Shown here: one piece after another, positions 1 to 7,982 of the stretch
Layout of the letters: each line of letters opens with the position of its first letter
Position numbering within the stretch: position 1 is the first letter of the stretch
Origin: SpSt-333 sp040751955
GTDB lineage: Bacteria > Bacteroidota > Ignavibacteria > UBA10030 > UBA8401
Reading direction: 5' to 3'
Assembly: GCA_040751955.1 (NCBI GenBank)
Contig: JBFMFY010000007.1
Span: 1 to 64,000, forward strand
DNA: 64,000 bases
The notes under the pieces: model-generated
The model's database searches: none
Seen by the model: only the letters and a program-made list of their open reading frames with translations
Told to the model about the DNA's origin: nothing
Position numbers and translations under genes: made by a program

Positions 1-104
1 GTTCTCAGGACTTTTATTTGTATCTCAAAGAATACGAGTTCCGTTTCAATAACAGGCACTCGGATATCAAACAATTAATTCTTAAAATCTTTTTCAATGC
101 TTGA
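1..104 (+). CDS. IS1595-family transposase, C-terminal fragment
   Basis: The gene is cut by the window start and reads in the frame beginning at base 3, ending at TGA 102-104. The visible 33 residues include YLKEYEFRFNNRHSD, the conserved end of ISXO2/IS1595 DDE transposases (YLxEFxFRFNxR). Such enzymes cut and rejoin the element ends. Nothing can be said about whether the full gene is intact. Confidence 0.7.
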   Translation, partial: SQDFYLYLKEYEFRFNNRHSDIKQLILKIFFNA

Positions 105-125
105 GTTCTATCTAGTCAAGCCCCT
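1..125 (+). mobile_element. Right end of an IS1595-type insertion sequence
   Basis: The left edge of the window holds the last part of an insertion sequence. A transposase C-terminus ends at 104, and just beyond it, at about 107-125, lies CTAGTCAAGCCCC. Read from the outside this is GGGGCTTGACTAG, which resembles IS1595-family terminal repeats as I remember them. The left end and the target duplication are outside the window, so the border is approximate. Confidence 0.5.
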
Positions 126-243
126 ACAAGTATTATGGCGATGATCGATTTCATTGAATACTCCCGAAATTTGAGTTTGATAATTGAAAATGGGCAATTC
201 AATCACTTCTACATTTTCAATTTTCTATTGGTCATTGGCAGCA

Positions 244-1128
244 CTACTTTGCTTCCCGAATAATATCGCTCGTTTGGATATCTTTCCCTTCGACGATCTT
301 CGCTTTTGCCGCTTTACCTTTCAGAGCGTCTTCGATCACTTTAATGCGGCCGATCTTTTCTTCTTCTGCCCCGAGATCAAGTCCCGTGTCGGGATCTTTG
401 ATTGATTCGCCGATGCGGAAAATATCGAATTCCATTCCGACCTTCACGTTTCCTTCGGAGCCCGGTTTCATCAGCAGCGTGCCGTCAGCATTCACTTTCA
501 GTACTTTGCCGCTCCACGGAATACTTGCCATATTCTCAACGATCAATTCAACCACGCCATCCACCGCTTCGCGCGTTGCTTTACCTGCATCTGTATCGTC
601 CCAGCTGTCCATATTGTTGAAATCGATTCCTTCATAGTCAAAAGCAAGGCCGGTGGACGATTCTTCCCCTTCTTTCTTCTCCGCAGCGACGATCTCTCCC
701 GTCACGGTGTTCACAAGTCGAACATCAACCACAGCGCGCGCAGTTTTTGTTTTCACACCGCCGCTGATGAACGACAATCCGCCGGAGACTTGACTCTCTT
801 TCGTGCCGAATTCGGAAACAGAACCGATTACGAGCAGCTCCACGCCAAGCAATTTGCCGAGTTTCGGTGCGGTCTCTGCCGTAACAAGTCCGCTCTCGCC
901 GAGTTTTTGTTCGTCAAGAACTTTTTCCAATTCCTGCCGTTCCAAAACGGAAAACTTGTTCGATTTCACAAGAGCGGTCACGAGCATATCGGCAACACCT
1001 TCGCCGAGATGATTATATCCGGTACCGGAACGATCTTGAAAGCGTGATACTGCGACCCGTTTTTTCAATTGTGCATTCGCTGAAAGGAGGAACAACAGCG
1101 TTAAGAGAACAACACCGATGCGTTTCAT
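244..1128 (-). CDS. CsgG/curli-assembly-like secreted protein
   Basis: This 294-residue protein has a cleavable signal peptide (MKRIGVVLLTLLFLLSANAQ), then a CsgG-type domain at about residues 22-190. Typical stretches are KRVAVSRFQDRSG, VADMLVTALVKSNKFSVLER and LLVIGSVSEFG. The family includes the outer-membrane curli secretion channel and many periplasmic relatives of unknown role. There is no lipobox cysteine, and no curli genes are nearby, so a role in curli export is not implied. The C-terminal 90 residues form a separate charged beta-rich domain. The start is preceded by GGAGCC. It is transcribed away from the ORF6N remnant. Confidence 0.7.
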   Translation of the reverse strand: MKRIGVVLLTLLFLLSANAQLKKRVAVSRFQDRSGTGYNHLGEGVADMLVTALVKSNKFSVLERQELEKVLDEQKLGESGLVTAETAPKLGKLLGVELLVIGSVSEFGTKESQVSGGLSFISGGVKTKTARAVVDVRLVNTVTGEIVAAEKKEGEESSTGLAFDYEGIDFNNMDSWDDTDAGKATREAVDGVVELIVENMASIPWSGKVLKVNADGTLLMKPGSEGNVKVGMEFDIFRIGESIKDPDTGLDLGAEEEKIGRIKVIEDALKGKAAKAKIVEGKDIQTSDIIREAK

Positions 1129-1269
1129 GACTGGCTCCGAAAAATTGTTGTGGGATGGTTGCTGAAAGTGATGGAAATATAGAGAGAATGGGGAGAGAAA
1201 GCAATCGAGGTTTTCTTTGCAAATTCTGATAATACTGAATACATTAATCGAAAATTTGGGAATAAATTT

Positions 1270-1563
1270 ATGTCTCTATCTCAAACTGCTCGCATCGAAT
1301 CGCTCATTCTTATAATTCGCGGTGAAAGAGTAATTCTTGATGCTGACCTTGCAAAAATTTACAGTGTAACAACAAAGAGGTTGAATGAACAGGTAAAGCG
1401 TAATATTGAAAAATTTCCCGCGGATTTCGCGTTTCAACTCACGAAAACTGAATTTGCAAACTTGAAGTCGCAAAATGCGACTTCAAGTTTCATCGTCAGA
1501 GGTTCAGACATTTCTCTATCCGGTCGCAAATTGCGACCGCTCCGTTTCTCAAAATGGCATTGA
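1270..1563 (+). pseudogene. Truncated ORF6N-domain gene
   Basis: The 97 residues match the N-terminus of phage-like ORF6N DNA-binding proteins: IRGERVILDADLAKIYSVTTKRLNEQVKRN, here cut to the key part LADLAKIY-like and RLNEQVKRN. Intact members run well past 150 residues with a conserved F-T-E-H-G segment. Here the reading stops at about the point where that segment should begin. FSQNG is visible only after a shift of frame at about 1540, followed by unrelated sequence. The simplest reading is a decayed or abbreviated copy. Two perfect hairpins lie in its 3' part. Confidence 0.6.
1458..1490. repeat. Perfect 14-bp inverted repeat inside the ORF6N remnant
   Basis: AAACTTGAAGTCGC at 1458-1471 is repeated in reverse complement at 1477-1490 across a 5-base loop. 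It encodes the LKSQNATSS segment. A second hairpin, CGGTCGCAA/TTGCGACCG, lies at 1521-1539. Confidence 0.75.
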
Positions 1564-1603
1564 TCCCTTCTTGTTTCACCCTCATTTTTTTTCTACTTTG
1601 AAT

Positions 1604-1638
1604 CAAATCCCTGAAGTCTGGTAGACTTCGGGGATTTG
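1604..1638. repeat. Palindrome upstream of mutS
   Basis: CAAATCCCTGAAGTCT and AGACTTCGGGGATTTG form a 16-bp stem with one G-T pair and a 3-base loop. There is no U-run, so it is unlikely to be a classical terminator. It resembles the other dispersed palindromes in this window. Confidence 0.6.
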
Positions 1639-1681
1639 TAATCTAAAAATCTGTTAATCTCACAATCTATAAATCTCGAAG

Positions 1682-4396
1682 ATGTCCACCCCCTTAATGA
1701 AACAATACTCCGCCGTGAAGGCGAAATATCCCGACACGATATTGCTCTTTCGTATGGGGGATTTTTACGAGACATTCGACGACGATGCAAAGACAACCGC
1801 AAAAGTTCTCGGCATTACATTAACTCGCCGAAACAATGGAGCAAACTCGGGGGAAACACCGCTTGCCGGATTTCCACATCATGCCCTGGAAACATATCTT
1901 CCAAAATTATTGAAAGCAGGATTGCGCGTTGCAGTCTGCGAACAATTGGAAGATCCGAAATTTGCAAAAGGAATTGTGAAGCGCGATGTGATTGAAGTTG
2001 TCACACCGGGTGTCTCTTTTTCGGACAAAGTGCTGGAGCAGAAACAAAACAATTATCTCGCAAGCGTTGCGCTGCCGAGTGCCATTGCTGCTGCGAACGA
2101 TCCGGTCGGGTTTTCGTTCGTTGATATTTCTACCGGTGAATTTTTTGTTTCGGAATTTTTCTTCCGCCAGCTTCCCGAAATTCTTACGTCGATCGCTCCT
2201 GCTGAGTTGCTTGTACAGAAACGGGACAAAGAATCGTTGCAGGAACTTCTCCGCTCTCACTACAGAGGAATTTACACATTGCAGGATGACTGGTTGTTCC
2301 AGTACGATTACGGATTCGAAAAACTGATCCGACATTTCAATACGCAGTCGCTCAAAGGATTCGGTATTGATCGGATGAGTATCGGCATCATCGCCGCCGG
2401 TGCTGTGATGCACTATCTGAATGAGACGCAGAAAGCGAATCTTGCCCACATACAAAAGATCGTTCCGTATTCGGTCGAAGAGACAATCGTTCTTGACGCT
2501 GCAACGAAGCGCAACCTTGAGATTACCTCATCACTCGGCGGATCGCCGGACGGAACGTTATTTTCCGTTCTTGATAAAACGAGTACTCCGATGGGAGGTC
2601 GGTTACTCAAAAAGTGGGTGAGCAATCCGCTGAAAAATATCGAGCAAATTAAATGGCGGGAAAACGGCGTTCAAACACTTGTAGAAAACGTATCGTTGCG
2701 GTCAAATCTTCAAACTGAACTTTCTGAGATCGGCGACATGGAGCGGTTGATTGCCCGCATTGCAACGGGGCGTGCCAATCCACGCGAGATGCTGGCATTG
2801 AAAAGAATTTTGCAGTCTATTCCAAAATTGAAAGTCACCCTGAGCGAATCACGACGAAGTCGTGATGAGTCGAAGGGCGACCCCTCGACGCGCTCGTCAA
2901 CAAAAAACAACTCGCTTGCTCAGGGTGACGATACTTTAAGTACAATCTATTCCAATCTTCAACCCCTCGATGAACCGACCGACGCAATCTCACGCGCAAT
3001 TGCCGATGATCCACCGATAAAATTTGAAGAGGGGGGAATCATTCGTGATGGATTCAACAAAGAACTCGATGAGTTGCGTTCATTATCTTTTTCGGCGAAA
3101 GATTGGATTGCCAATCTGCAGAAGAAGGAACGTGAACGGACCGGAATATCGTCGCTGAAGATCGGATTCAACAATGTCTTTGGTTATTATATAGAGATCA
3201 CGCACACGCACAAAGATAAGATTCCTTCCGACTACATCCGCAAACAGACGATGACGAATGCGGAGCGGTACATTACGCCGGAGTTGAAAGAGTACGAAGA
3301 GAAGGTGCTGAATGCGGATGAAAAAATTTTAGCGATTGAAACGCGGTTATTCAACGAACTCCGCGCCTACGTATCCCAATTTGCCGGGATTATTCAATCA
3401 AATGCGCAGCAGATAGCGATGCTTGATTGTCTCGCTTCGCTTGCACAAGTTGCGTCAGAGAATAAATACACATTGCCTGAGGTGAATGATTCAGACGAGC
3501 TGATCATTGAAGATGGAAGACATCCGGTTATTGAGCAATTGCTCCCCCTCGGCGAGCAGTACATTCCCAATTCAGTCCATCTTGATACAAAAGAAGATCA
3601 GATCCTTATCATCACCGGACCGAACATGAGCGGCAAATCGTCGTATCTCCGGCAGGCGGGGTTGATCGTTCTGCTTGCGCACATCGGTAGTTTTGTTCCG
3701 GCAAAACGGACGGTGATAGGGATGGTGGACAATATCTTCACACGCGTTGGTGCGAGCGATAATATTACAAGCGGCGAGAGCACATTCCTTGTAGAAATGC
3801 ATGAAGCGGCAAACATCGTCAACCGTGCAACGAAGAAAAGTCTCATCTTGCTCGATGAAGTTGGGCGCGGCACAAGCACATTCGACGGCATTTCAATAGC
3901 ATGGGCGTTGACAGAGTACCTGCATGAGCACATCGGCGCAAGGACGTTATTTGCGACGCACTACCATGAACTGAATGAACTCGCATCACTCTATCCGCGC
4001 ATAAAAAATTACAAAGTAGATGTAAAAGAATACGGCGACAAGGTTATTTTCTTGCACACTGTAACCCCGGGAACGGCGGATCATTCGTATGGCATTCAAG
4101 TTGCAATGATGGCGGGCTTACCTGTGGAAATGACCGACCGCGCTAAACGGATACTCGAGAATCTCGAAGCATCACAACTGAACGTACAGGGTGATAAAGA
4201 TTTTCCAAATCTTAAAGATTTGGAAAATCTAAAAGGAAGAAAGCGCCGTACTGCCGTTGAAACAACCCCGCAGATCACGCTGTTTGAAATGAAAGACGAC
4301 GAACTGCGCGATGCGATCAAAAAAATCGACATTAATGCAATGACGCCTCTGGAGGCGCTGAAGTTTTTGGCGAAGGTAAAGGAAAACATAAAATAA
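1682..4396 (+). CDS. mutS: DNA mismatch repair protein MutS
   Basis: MutS recognises base mismatches and small loops and starts repair. The N-terminal mismatch-binding motif is present as GDFYE, with Phe28 and Glu30. The C-terminal ABC-type ATPase has Walker A GPNMSGKSS at about residues 646-654 and Walker B/D-loop LLDEVGRGTST at about 723-733. At 904 residues it is longer than most bacterial MutS (about 850-880). The surplus is explained by two in-frame DNA insertions: 32 residues at 385-416 in the core domain, and 11 residues near 840 in the C-terminal linker. No Shine-Dalgarno site precedes the ATG. A DinB-like gene follows 9 bases after the stop. Confidence 0.97.
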   Translation: MSTPLMKQYSAVKAKYPDTILLFRMGDFYETFDDDAKTTAKVLGITLTRRNNGANSGETPLAGFPHHALETYLPKLLKAGLRVAVCEQLEDPKFAKGIVKRDVIEVVTPGVSFSDKVLEQKQNNYLASVALPSAIAAANDPVGFSFVDISTGEFFVSEFFFRQLPEILTSIAPAELLVQKRDKESLQELLRSHYRGIYTLQDDWLFQYDYGFEKLIRHFNTQSLKGFGIDRMSIGIIAAGAVMHYLNETQKANLAHIQKIVPYSVEETIVLDAATKRNLEITSSLGGSPDGTLFSVLDKTSTPMGGRLLKKWVSNPLKNIEQIKWRENGVQTLVENVSLRSNLQTELSEIGDMERLIARIATGRANPREMLALKRILQSIPKLKVTLSESRRSRDESKGDPSTRSSTKNNSLAQGDDTLSTIYSNLQPLDEPTDAISRAIADDPPIKFEEGGIIRDGFNKELDELRSLSFSAKDWIANLQKKERERTGISSLKIGFNNVFGYYIEITHTHKDKIPSDYIRKQTMTNAERYITPELKEYEEKVLNADEKILAIETRLFNELRAYVSQFAGIIQSNAQQIAMLDCLASLAQVASENKYTLPEVNDSDELIIEDGRHPVIEQLLPLGEQYIPNSVHLDTKEDQILIITGPNMSGKSSYLRQAGLIVLLAHIGSFVPAKRTVIGMVDNIFTRVGASDNITSGESTFLVEMHEAANIVNRATKKSLILLDEVGRGTSTFDGISIAWALTEYLHEHIGARTLFATHYHELNELASLYPRIKNYKVDVKEYGDKVIFLHTVTPGTADHSYGIQVAMMAGLPVEMTDRAKRILENLEASQLNVQGDKDFPNLKDLENLKGRKRRTAVETTPQITLFEMKDDELRDAIKKIDINAMTPLEALKFLAKVKENIK
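2834..2929. repeat. 96-bp palindromic element in frame within mutS
   Basis: The element has perfect 12-bp terminal inverted repeats, GTCACCCTGAGC and GCTCAGGGTGAC, and an internal hairpin around TCACGACGAAGTCGTGA. It is exactly 32 codons long, starts on a codon boundary and contains no stop. It encodes MutS residues 385-416, a Ser/Arg/Asp-rich stretch with no counterpart in MutS. The same GTCAnnCTGAGC end occurs in intergenic copies at about 41163, 47273, 52157 and 53361. Confidence 0.9.
4198..4230. repeat. 33-bp perfect palindrome in the mutS 3' end
   Basis: The arms AGATTTTCCAAATCTT and AAGATTTGGAAAATCT are 16 bp each around one central base. The palindrome encodes DFPNLKDLENL, in the poorly conserved linker after the ATPase domain. 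Its length of 11 codons keeps the frame. Confidence 0.8.
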
Positions 4397-4405
4397 AGGA
4401 GCGAC

Positions 4406-4900
4406 ATGACCGTTCAAGATTTCCAAACCCTCTTTCAATTCAATTCCTGGGCGAACGCTCGTACACTTCAAGCGGTTGAATCGTTGCCCGAAGAAAAATT
4501 ATATGTCGATCTAAAAAACAGCTTTGGCAGCATCCATGGCACGCTGGTGCATATCGTCGGCGCGGAAGATATCTGGCTGCAGCGGATGAACGGCGCCGAT
4601 CCCGGCAAATTCATGAAGAAAGATGAGTATCCAACATACGCTTCGGTAAAGACAAAATGGAACGAAGTAGAAATGGGGTGGCAAAAATATATTTCCTCCG
4701 TGAAAGAAGAAGAACTTGCCCGCACATTGGTCTTTCATAATTTAAAAGGAGAGCAGGTGACGCAAAAGGTGTGGCAGTCGCTGCAGCATCTCGTCAATCA
4801 TTCCACTTATCACCGCGGACAGATCACGACGATGATTCGCCAAAGCGGCGGAACGCCTGTCGGAACAGATTTGATCGCATTCTATCGTCAGCAGAAATAA
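4406..4900 (+). CDS. DinB-family metal-dependent protein
   Basis: This is a 164-residue four-helix-bundle protein of the DinB/YfiT superfamily. Members carry three histidines that bind a divalent metal. Here the likely ligands are in HGTLVHIVGAED (about residues 47-52) and HLVNHSTYHRGQI (about 130-142). The family includes thiol transferases and many uncharacterised proteins; no substrate can be assigned. It follows mutS after 9 bases with a clear GGAG site and is probably co-transcribed. A bidirectional terminator lies downstream. Confidence 0.85.
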   Translation: MTVQDFQTLFQFNSWANARTLQAVESLPEEKLYVDLKNSFGSIHGTLVHIVGAEDIWLQRMNGADPGKFMKKDEYPTYASVKTKWNEVEMGWQKYISSVKEEELARTLVFHNLKGEQVTQKVWQSLQHLVNHSTYHRGQITTMIRQSGGTPVGTDLIAFYRQQK

Positions 4901-4940
4901 TCCTGCCGTAAAACCTGCTTTTGATAGGAGATGAAATAAA

Positions 4941-4975
4941 AAATCCCAATCAGTAATGATTGGGATTTGTCTTTT
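4941..4975. terminator. Bidirectional intrinsic terminator between the DinB-like gene and clpC
   Basis: AAATCCCAATCA and TGATTGGGATTT form a 12-bp stem with loop GTAA. TCTTTTT follows on the plus strand and an A-run precedes it, so it can end both the mutS transcript and the convergent clpC transcript. Confidence 0.85.
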
Positions 4976-4992
4976 TGGGAAATGGTATTTAA

Positions 4993-7500
4993 CTACGCGA
5001 CATCCTCCTGTTTTAATTCCTCCGGTGCTTCTCCTCCTTCGTCGGGAAGACTGCCGGAAGTGAACATCAATTCATCCTTCTTCTTGTTCAGTTTCACTTT
5101 AATAATGCTTCCTTCGGGGAATGATCCTTTCAAAATTTCTTCCGCCACCGCATCCTCCACATATTTCTGTAAGGCACGCCGCAGCGGACGGGCGCCGTAC
5201 AACTGATCGTATCCCTTTTCGGCGAGGAATTCTTTCGCTTGTTTGCTCAGTTCGATGGAGATGTTCATCGTGCTCATACGCTTGAAGAGTTCCTTTACCT
5301 GAATGTCGATGATCTTTGTGATGTCTTCTTTCGTCAATTGATGGAAGACAATCGTGTCATCGATGCGGTTCAGGAATTCAGGATTGAAAACGCGCTTTAC
5401 TGCTTCATCGATCGTATCTTTCATATGTTTATACTTATCACCGACAGTCTCTTCCCCGAATCCGAATCCTTTCGACGCTTTAATATCGCGCGCGCCGATA
5501 TTCGACGTCATGATGAGGATCGTATTCTTGAAATCGACTTTTCGACCGAGTGAATCGGTCAGTTGGCCGTCATCGAACACTTGCAACAGGATATTGTAAA
5601 CATCGGGATGGGCTTTTTCTATTTCATCAAGAAGCACAACCGAGTACGGTTTACGTCGCACCTTCTCAGTTAATTGACCCCCTTCTTCGTAACCGACGTA
5701 GCCCGGAGGGGCGCCGACAAGCCGAGAGACGGAGAATTTTTCCATGTACTCGCTCATGTCAACGCGGATCAGCGCTTCATCAGAATCGAACAGATACCGG
5801 GCAAGTGCTTTTGCCAATTCAGTCTTGCCAACGCCCGTCGGTCCGAGAAAGATGAATGAGCCAATCGGGCGCTTGGGATCTTTTAATCCGGCGCGCGTGC
5901 GACGTATTGCTTTTGAAAGTTTTTCGATCGCTTCATCTTGACCGATGATCTGTGTCTTCAGCACAGATTCCATTTTGAGCAGTTTCTGAGTCTCAGATTC
6001 TGCTATCTTATTCACCGGAATACCGGTCATCATTGCTACAACGTCGGAGATGCTCTCTTCTGAAACTTCAAAGATCATCGATTGAGATTTCATCTCCCAT
6101 TCACGTTTTGCAATCTCAAGATCACTCAATAATTTCTTTTCCAGATCGCGCAGCCGTGCCGCCTCCTCAAAATTCTGGCTTTTTACAACGCTGTTTTTGG
6201 ATTGTTTGATCTTCTCAATTTCTTCTTCCAGTTTCAAAATTTCCTGCGGCACAACGATATTGGATAAATGTACACGAGCACCTGCTTCATCCAGCACGTC
6301 TATCGCTTTGTCTGGAAGATTGCGATCAGTGATATACCGGTCGCTCAACTTTACAGCCGATTCCACAGCTTTTTCGGAATAACGAACGCCATGATGCTGT
6401 TCATATTTTTCTTTGATGTTCCTAAGGATTTGTATCGTGTCCTCGACACTGGTAGGATCAACCATGATCTTTTGGAATCTGCGATCGAGTGCGCCGTCTT
6501 TTTCTATGTACTGGCGATACTCATCAAGCGTTGTGGCACCGATACATTGAAGTTCGCCGCGTGAGAGTGCCGGCTTGAACATATTCGAAGCATCCAGCGA
6601 TCCCGATGCGCCGCCGGCGCCGACGATCGTATGCAATTCATCTATGAAGAGAATGACATCGCGTGCTTTTTCGAGTTCGTTCATTACGGCTTTCATCCGC
6701 TCTTCAAATTGTCCGCGGTATTTTGTTCCGGCAACAAGCGCCGCCAAATCAAGCGTCACGACGCGTTTGTCGTGAAGAACGCGGGAGACTTTTTTATTCA
6801 CTATTCGAAGTGCAAGGCCTTCGGCGATTGCCGTTTTACCGACGCCTGGTTCACCAATCAAGACAGGATTGTTTTTCTTTCTGCGGGAAAGTACTTGTGC
6901 AACGCGTTCAATTTCTTTTTCACGCCCGACAACAGGATCGAGCTTATTTTCCGCAGCAAGTTTTGTCAGGTCACGCCCGAAATTATCGAGTACAGGAGTT
7001 TTCGATTTTTCCTGTTTCTTCTCTTGCTGCTGTGTCTGACCTGATGATGGGGGAGTTGACGGTTTGCCGCTGATGATGTTGTCTAATTCTGCACGTACTT
7101 TATCATAGTGAACTTCAAATTGATGCAAGATCTGTGCGGCAATATTATCGTCATCACGCAGCAACGAGAGCAGTAAATGCTCTGTACCGATAACATCGGA
7201 TTTATAGAGCTTTGCTTCCAGGTAGGTAATCTTTAATACTTTCTCAGCTTGTTTCGTGAGCGGAATGTTGCCAATGGTGAGCGTGCCCCCCGATGTTCGC
7301 ACGGTATCTTCGATTGTCTTTTTCAATTTATACAGATCACAACCAAGATTCCGGAGAATTTTCACTGCAATGCCTTCCCCTTCCCGAATTATTCCGAGAA
7401 GGAGGTGTTCAGTGCCTATATAATCATGTCCGAGGCGAAGAGCTTCTTCACGACTTAAACGAATTACATCTTGAACACGATTTGAAAAATTACCTTCCAT
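4993..7500 (-). CDS. clpC: ATP-dependent Clp protease ATP-binding subunit ClpC
   Basis: This is a 835-residue Hsp100 unfoldase that feeds proteins to ClpP. In order it has Clp_N repeats (about 1-145), a first AAA+ module with Walker A GEPGVGKT (216-223), a UVR-type coiled middle segment around QNFEEAARLRDLEKKL that distinguishes ClpC from ClpA, and a second AAA+ module with GPTGVGKTE. Length and order are typical. The start is preceded by AAGGAA. It stands alone and converges on the mutS-dinB pair. No CIRCE or CtsR-like operator was recognised in the 220 bases upstream. Confidence 0.97.
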   Translation of the reverse strand: MEGNFSNRVQDVIRLSREEALRLGHDYIGTEHLLLGIIREGEGIAVKILRNLGCDLYKLKKTIEDTVRTSGGTLTIGNIPLTKQAEKVLKITYLEAKLYKSDVIGTEHLLLSLLRDDDNIAAQILHQFEVHYDKVRAELDNIISGKPSTPPSSGQTQQQEKKQEKSKTPVLDNFGRDLTKLAAENKLDPVVGREKEIERVAQVLSRRKKNNPVLIGEPGVGKTAIAEGLALRIVNKKVSRVLHDKRVVTLDLAALVAGTKYRGQFEERMKAVMNELEKARDVILFIDELHTIVGAGGASGSLDASNMFKPALSRGELQCIGATTLDEYRQYIEKDGALDRRFQKIMVDPTSVEDTIQILRNIKEKYEQHHGVRYSEKAVESAVKLSDRYITDRNLPDKAIDVLDEAGARVHLSNIVVPQEILKLEEEIEKIKQSKNSVVKSQNFEEAARLRDLEKKLLSDLEIAKREWEMKSQSMIFEVSEESISDVVAMMTGIPVNKIAESETQKLLKMESVLKTQIIGQDEAIEKLSKAIRRTRAGLKDPKRPIGSFIFLGPTGVGKTELAKALARYLFDSDEALIRVDMSEYMEKFSVSRLVGAPPGYVGYEEGGQLTEKVRRKPYSVVLLDEIEKAHPDVYNILLQVFDDGQLTDSLGRKVDFKNTILIMTSNIGARDIKASKGFGFGEETVGDKYKHMKDTIDEAVKRVFNPEFLNRIDDTIVFHQLTKEDITKIIDIQVKELFKRMSTMNISIELSKQAKEFLAEKGYDQLYGARPLRRALQKYVEDAVAEEILKGSFPEGSIIKVKLNKKKDELMFTSGSLPDEGGEAPEELKQEDVA

Positions 7501-7721
7501 TGAGTATTCCTTAGTGTTGTAAAATGTCGCTTTCTATAACAGACGGATATTGCCGTTAGTTTCTTTTAAAAGAATATACCTAAATAGACAGGGGGTGTCA
7601 AGAAATCTGAAAATCGCTCTACACATCGAAATCTTTCGCACAAAGGAGAAAACATTGACTTTCCTGCCGCATTTACCTATATTTGTAAGCCAAACCTTCA
7701 ACAATTGAGAAATTGTTTGAT

Positions 7722-7793
7722 TCCGCGGTAGCTCAATGGCAGAGCATGCGGCTGTTAACCGCAGGGTTGTAGGTTCGAGCCCTACCCGCGGAG
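7722..7793 (+). tRNA. tRNA-Asn (anticodon GTT)
   Basis: The acceptor arms TCCGCGG and CCGCGGA pair fully. The anticodon loop CTGTTAA gives GTT, and the T-loop is GGTTCGAGCC. The gene is 72 nt long and CCA is not encoded. The gap 7501-7982 holds this tRNA, its terminator and the lacI-type promoter region; otherwise I see nothing in it. Confidence 0.95.
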
Positions 7794-7797
7794 CGAT

Positions 7798-7836
7798 AAA
7801 CCAGATAGCAAAATTTGTTATCTGGTTTTTTATTTT
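7798..7836 (+). terminator. Intrinsic terminator after tRNA-Asn
   Basis: AAACCAGATA pairs with TATCTGGTTT (7798-7807 with 7819-7828), and a T-rich tail follows. It separates the tRNA from the LacI-type gene. Confidence 0.8.
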
Positions 7837-7845
7837 AAAAAGTTC

Positions 7846-7874
7846 TTGACATAAAGATTAAAATATGATAAACT
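7846..7874 (+). promoter_or_regulatory. Candidate promoter of the LacI-type gene
   Basis: TTGACA (7846-7851) is followed after 17 bases by TAAACT (7869-7874). The -35 is perfect and the -10 is partial. It lies directly before the two operator-like palindromes. It is a sequence match only. Confidence 0.4.
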
Positions 7875-7886
7875 TCTACCAATCAA

Positions 7887-7900
7887 TGTAAACCTTTACA
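7887..7900. promoter_or_regulatory. LacI-family operator candidate 1
   Basis: TGTAAACCTTTACA is a near-perfect palindrome of the LacI/CcpA type, with half-sites TGTAAA and TTTACA. It sits 83 bases before the regulator gene and just downstream of the candidate promoter. A weaker relative, TGTAAAGGTTTTCA, is at 7946-7959. The arrangement suggests autoregulation. Confidence 0.6.
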
Positions 7901-7945
7901 TTTTCTTATCATTTTTAGCGCCAATTACTTTGTCTTTTCTTGCTA

Positions 7946-7959
7946 TGTAAAGGTTTTCA
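7946..7959. promoter_or_regulatory. LacI-family operator candidate 2
   Basis: TGTAAAGGTTTTCA keeps one full half-site and a degenerate second one. Its centre is 59 bases from operator candidate 1, a spacing compatible with cooperative binding or looping. Confidence 0.4.
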
Positions 7960-7982
7960 CTTAAAATACTTCAAAAACTCCC

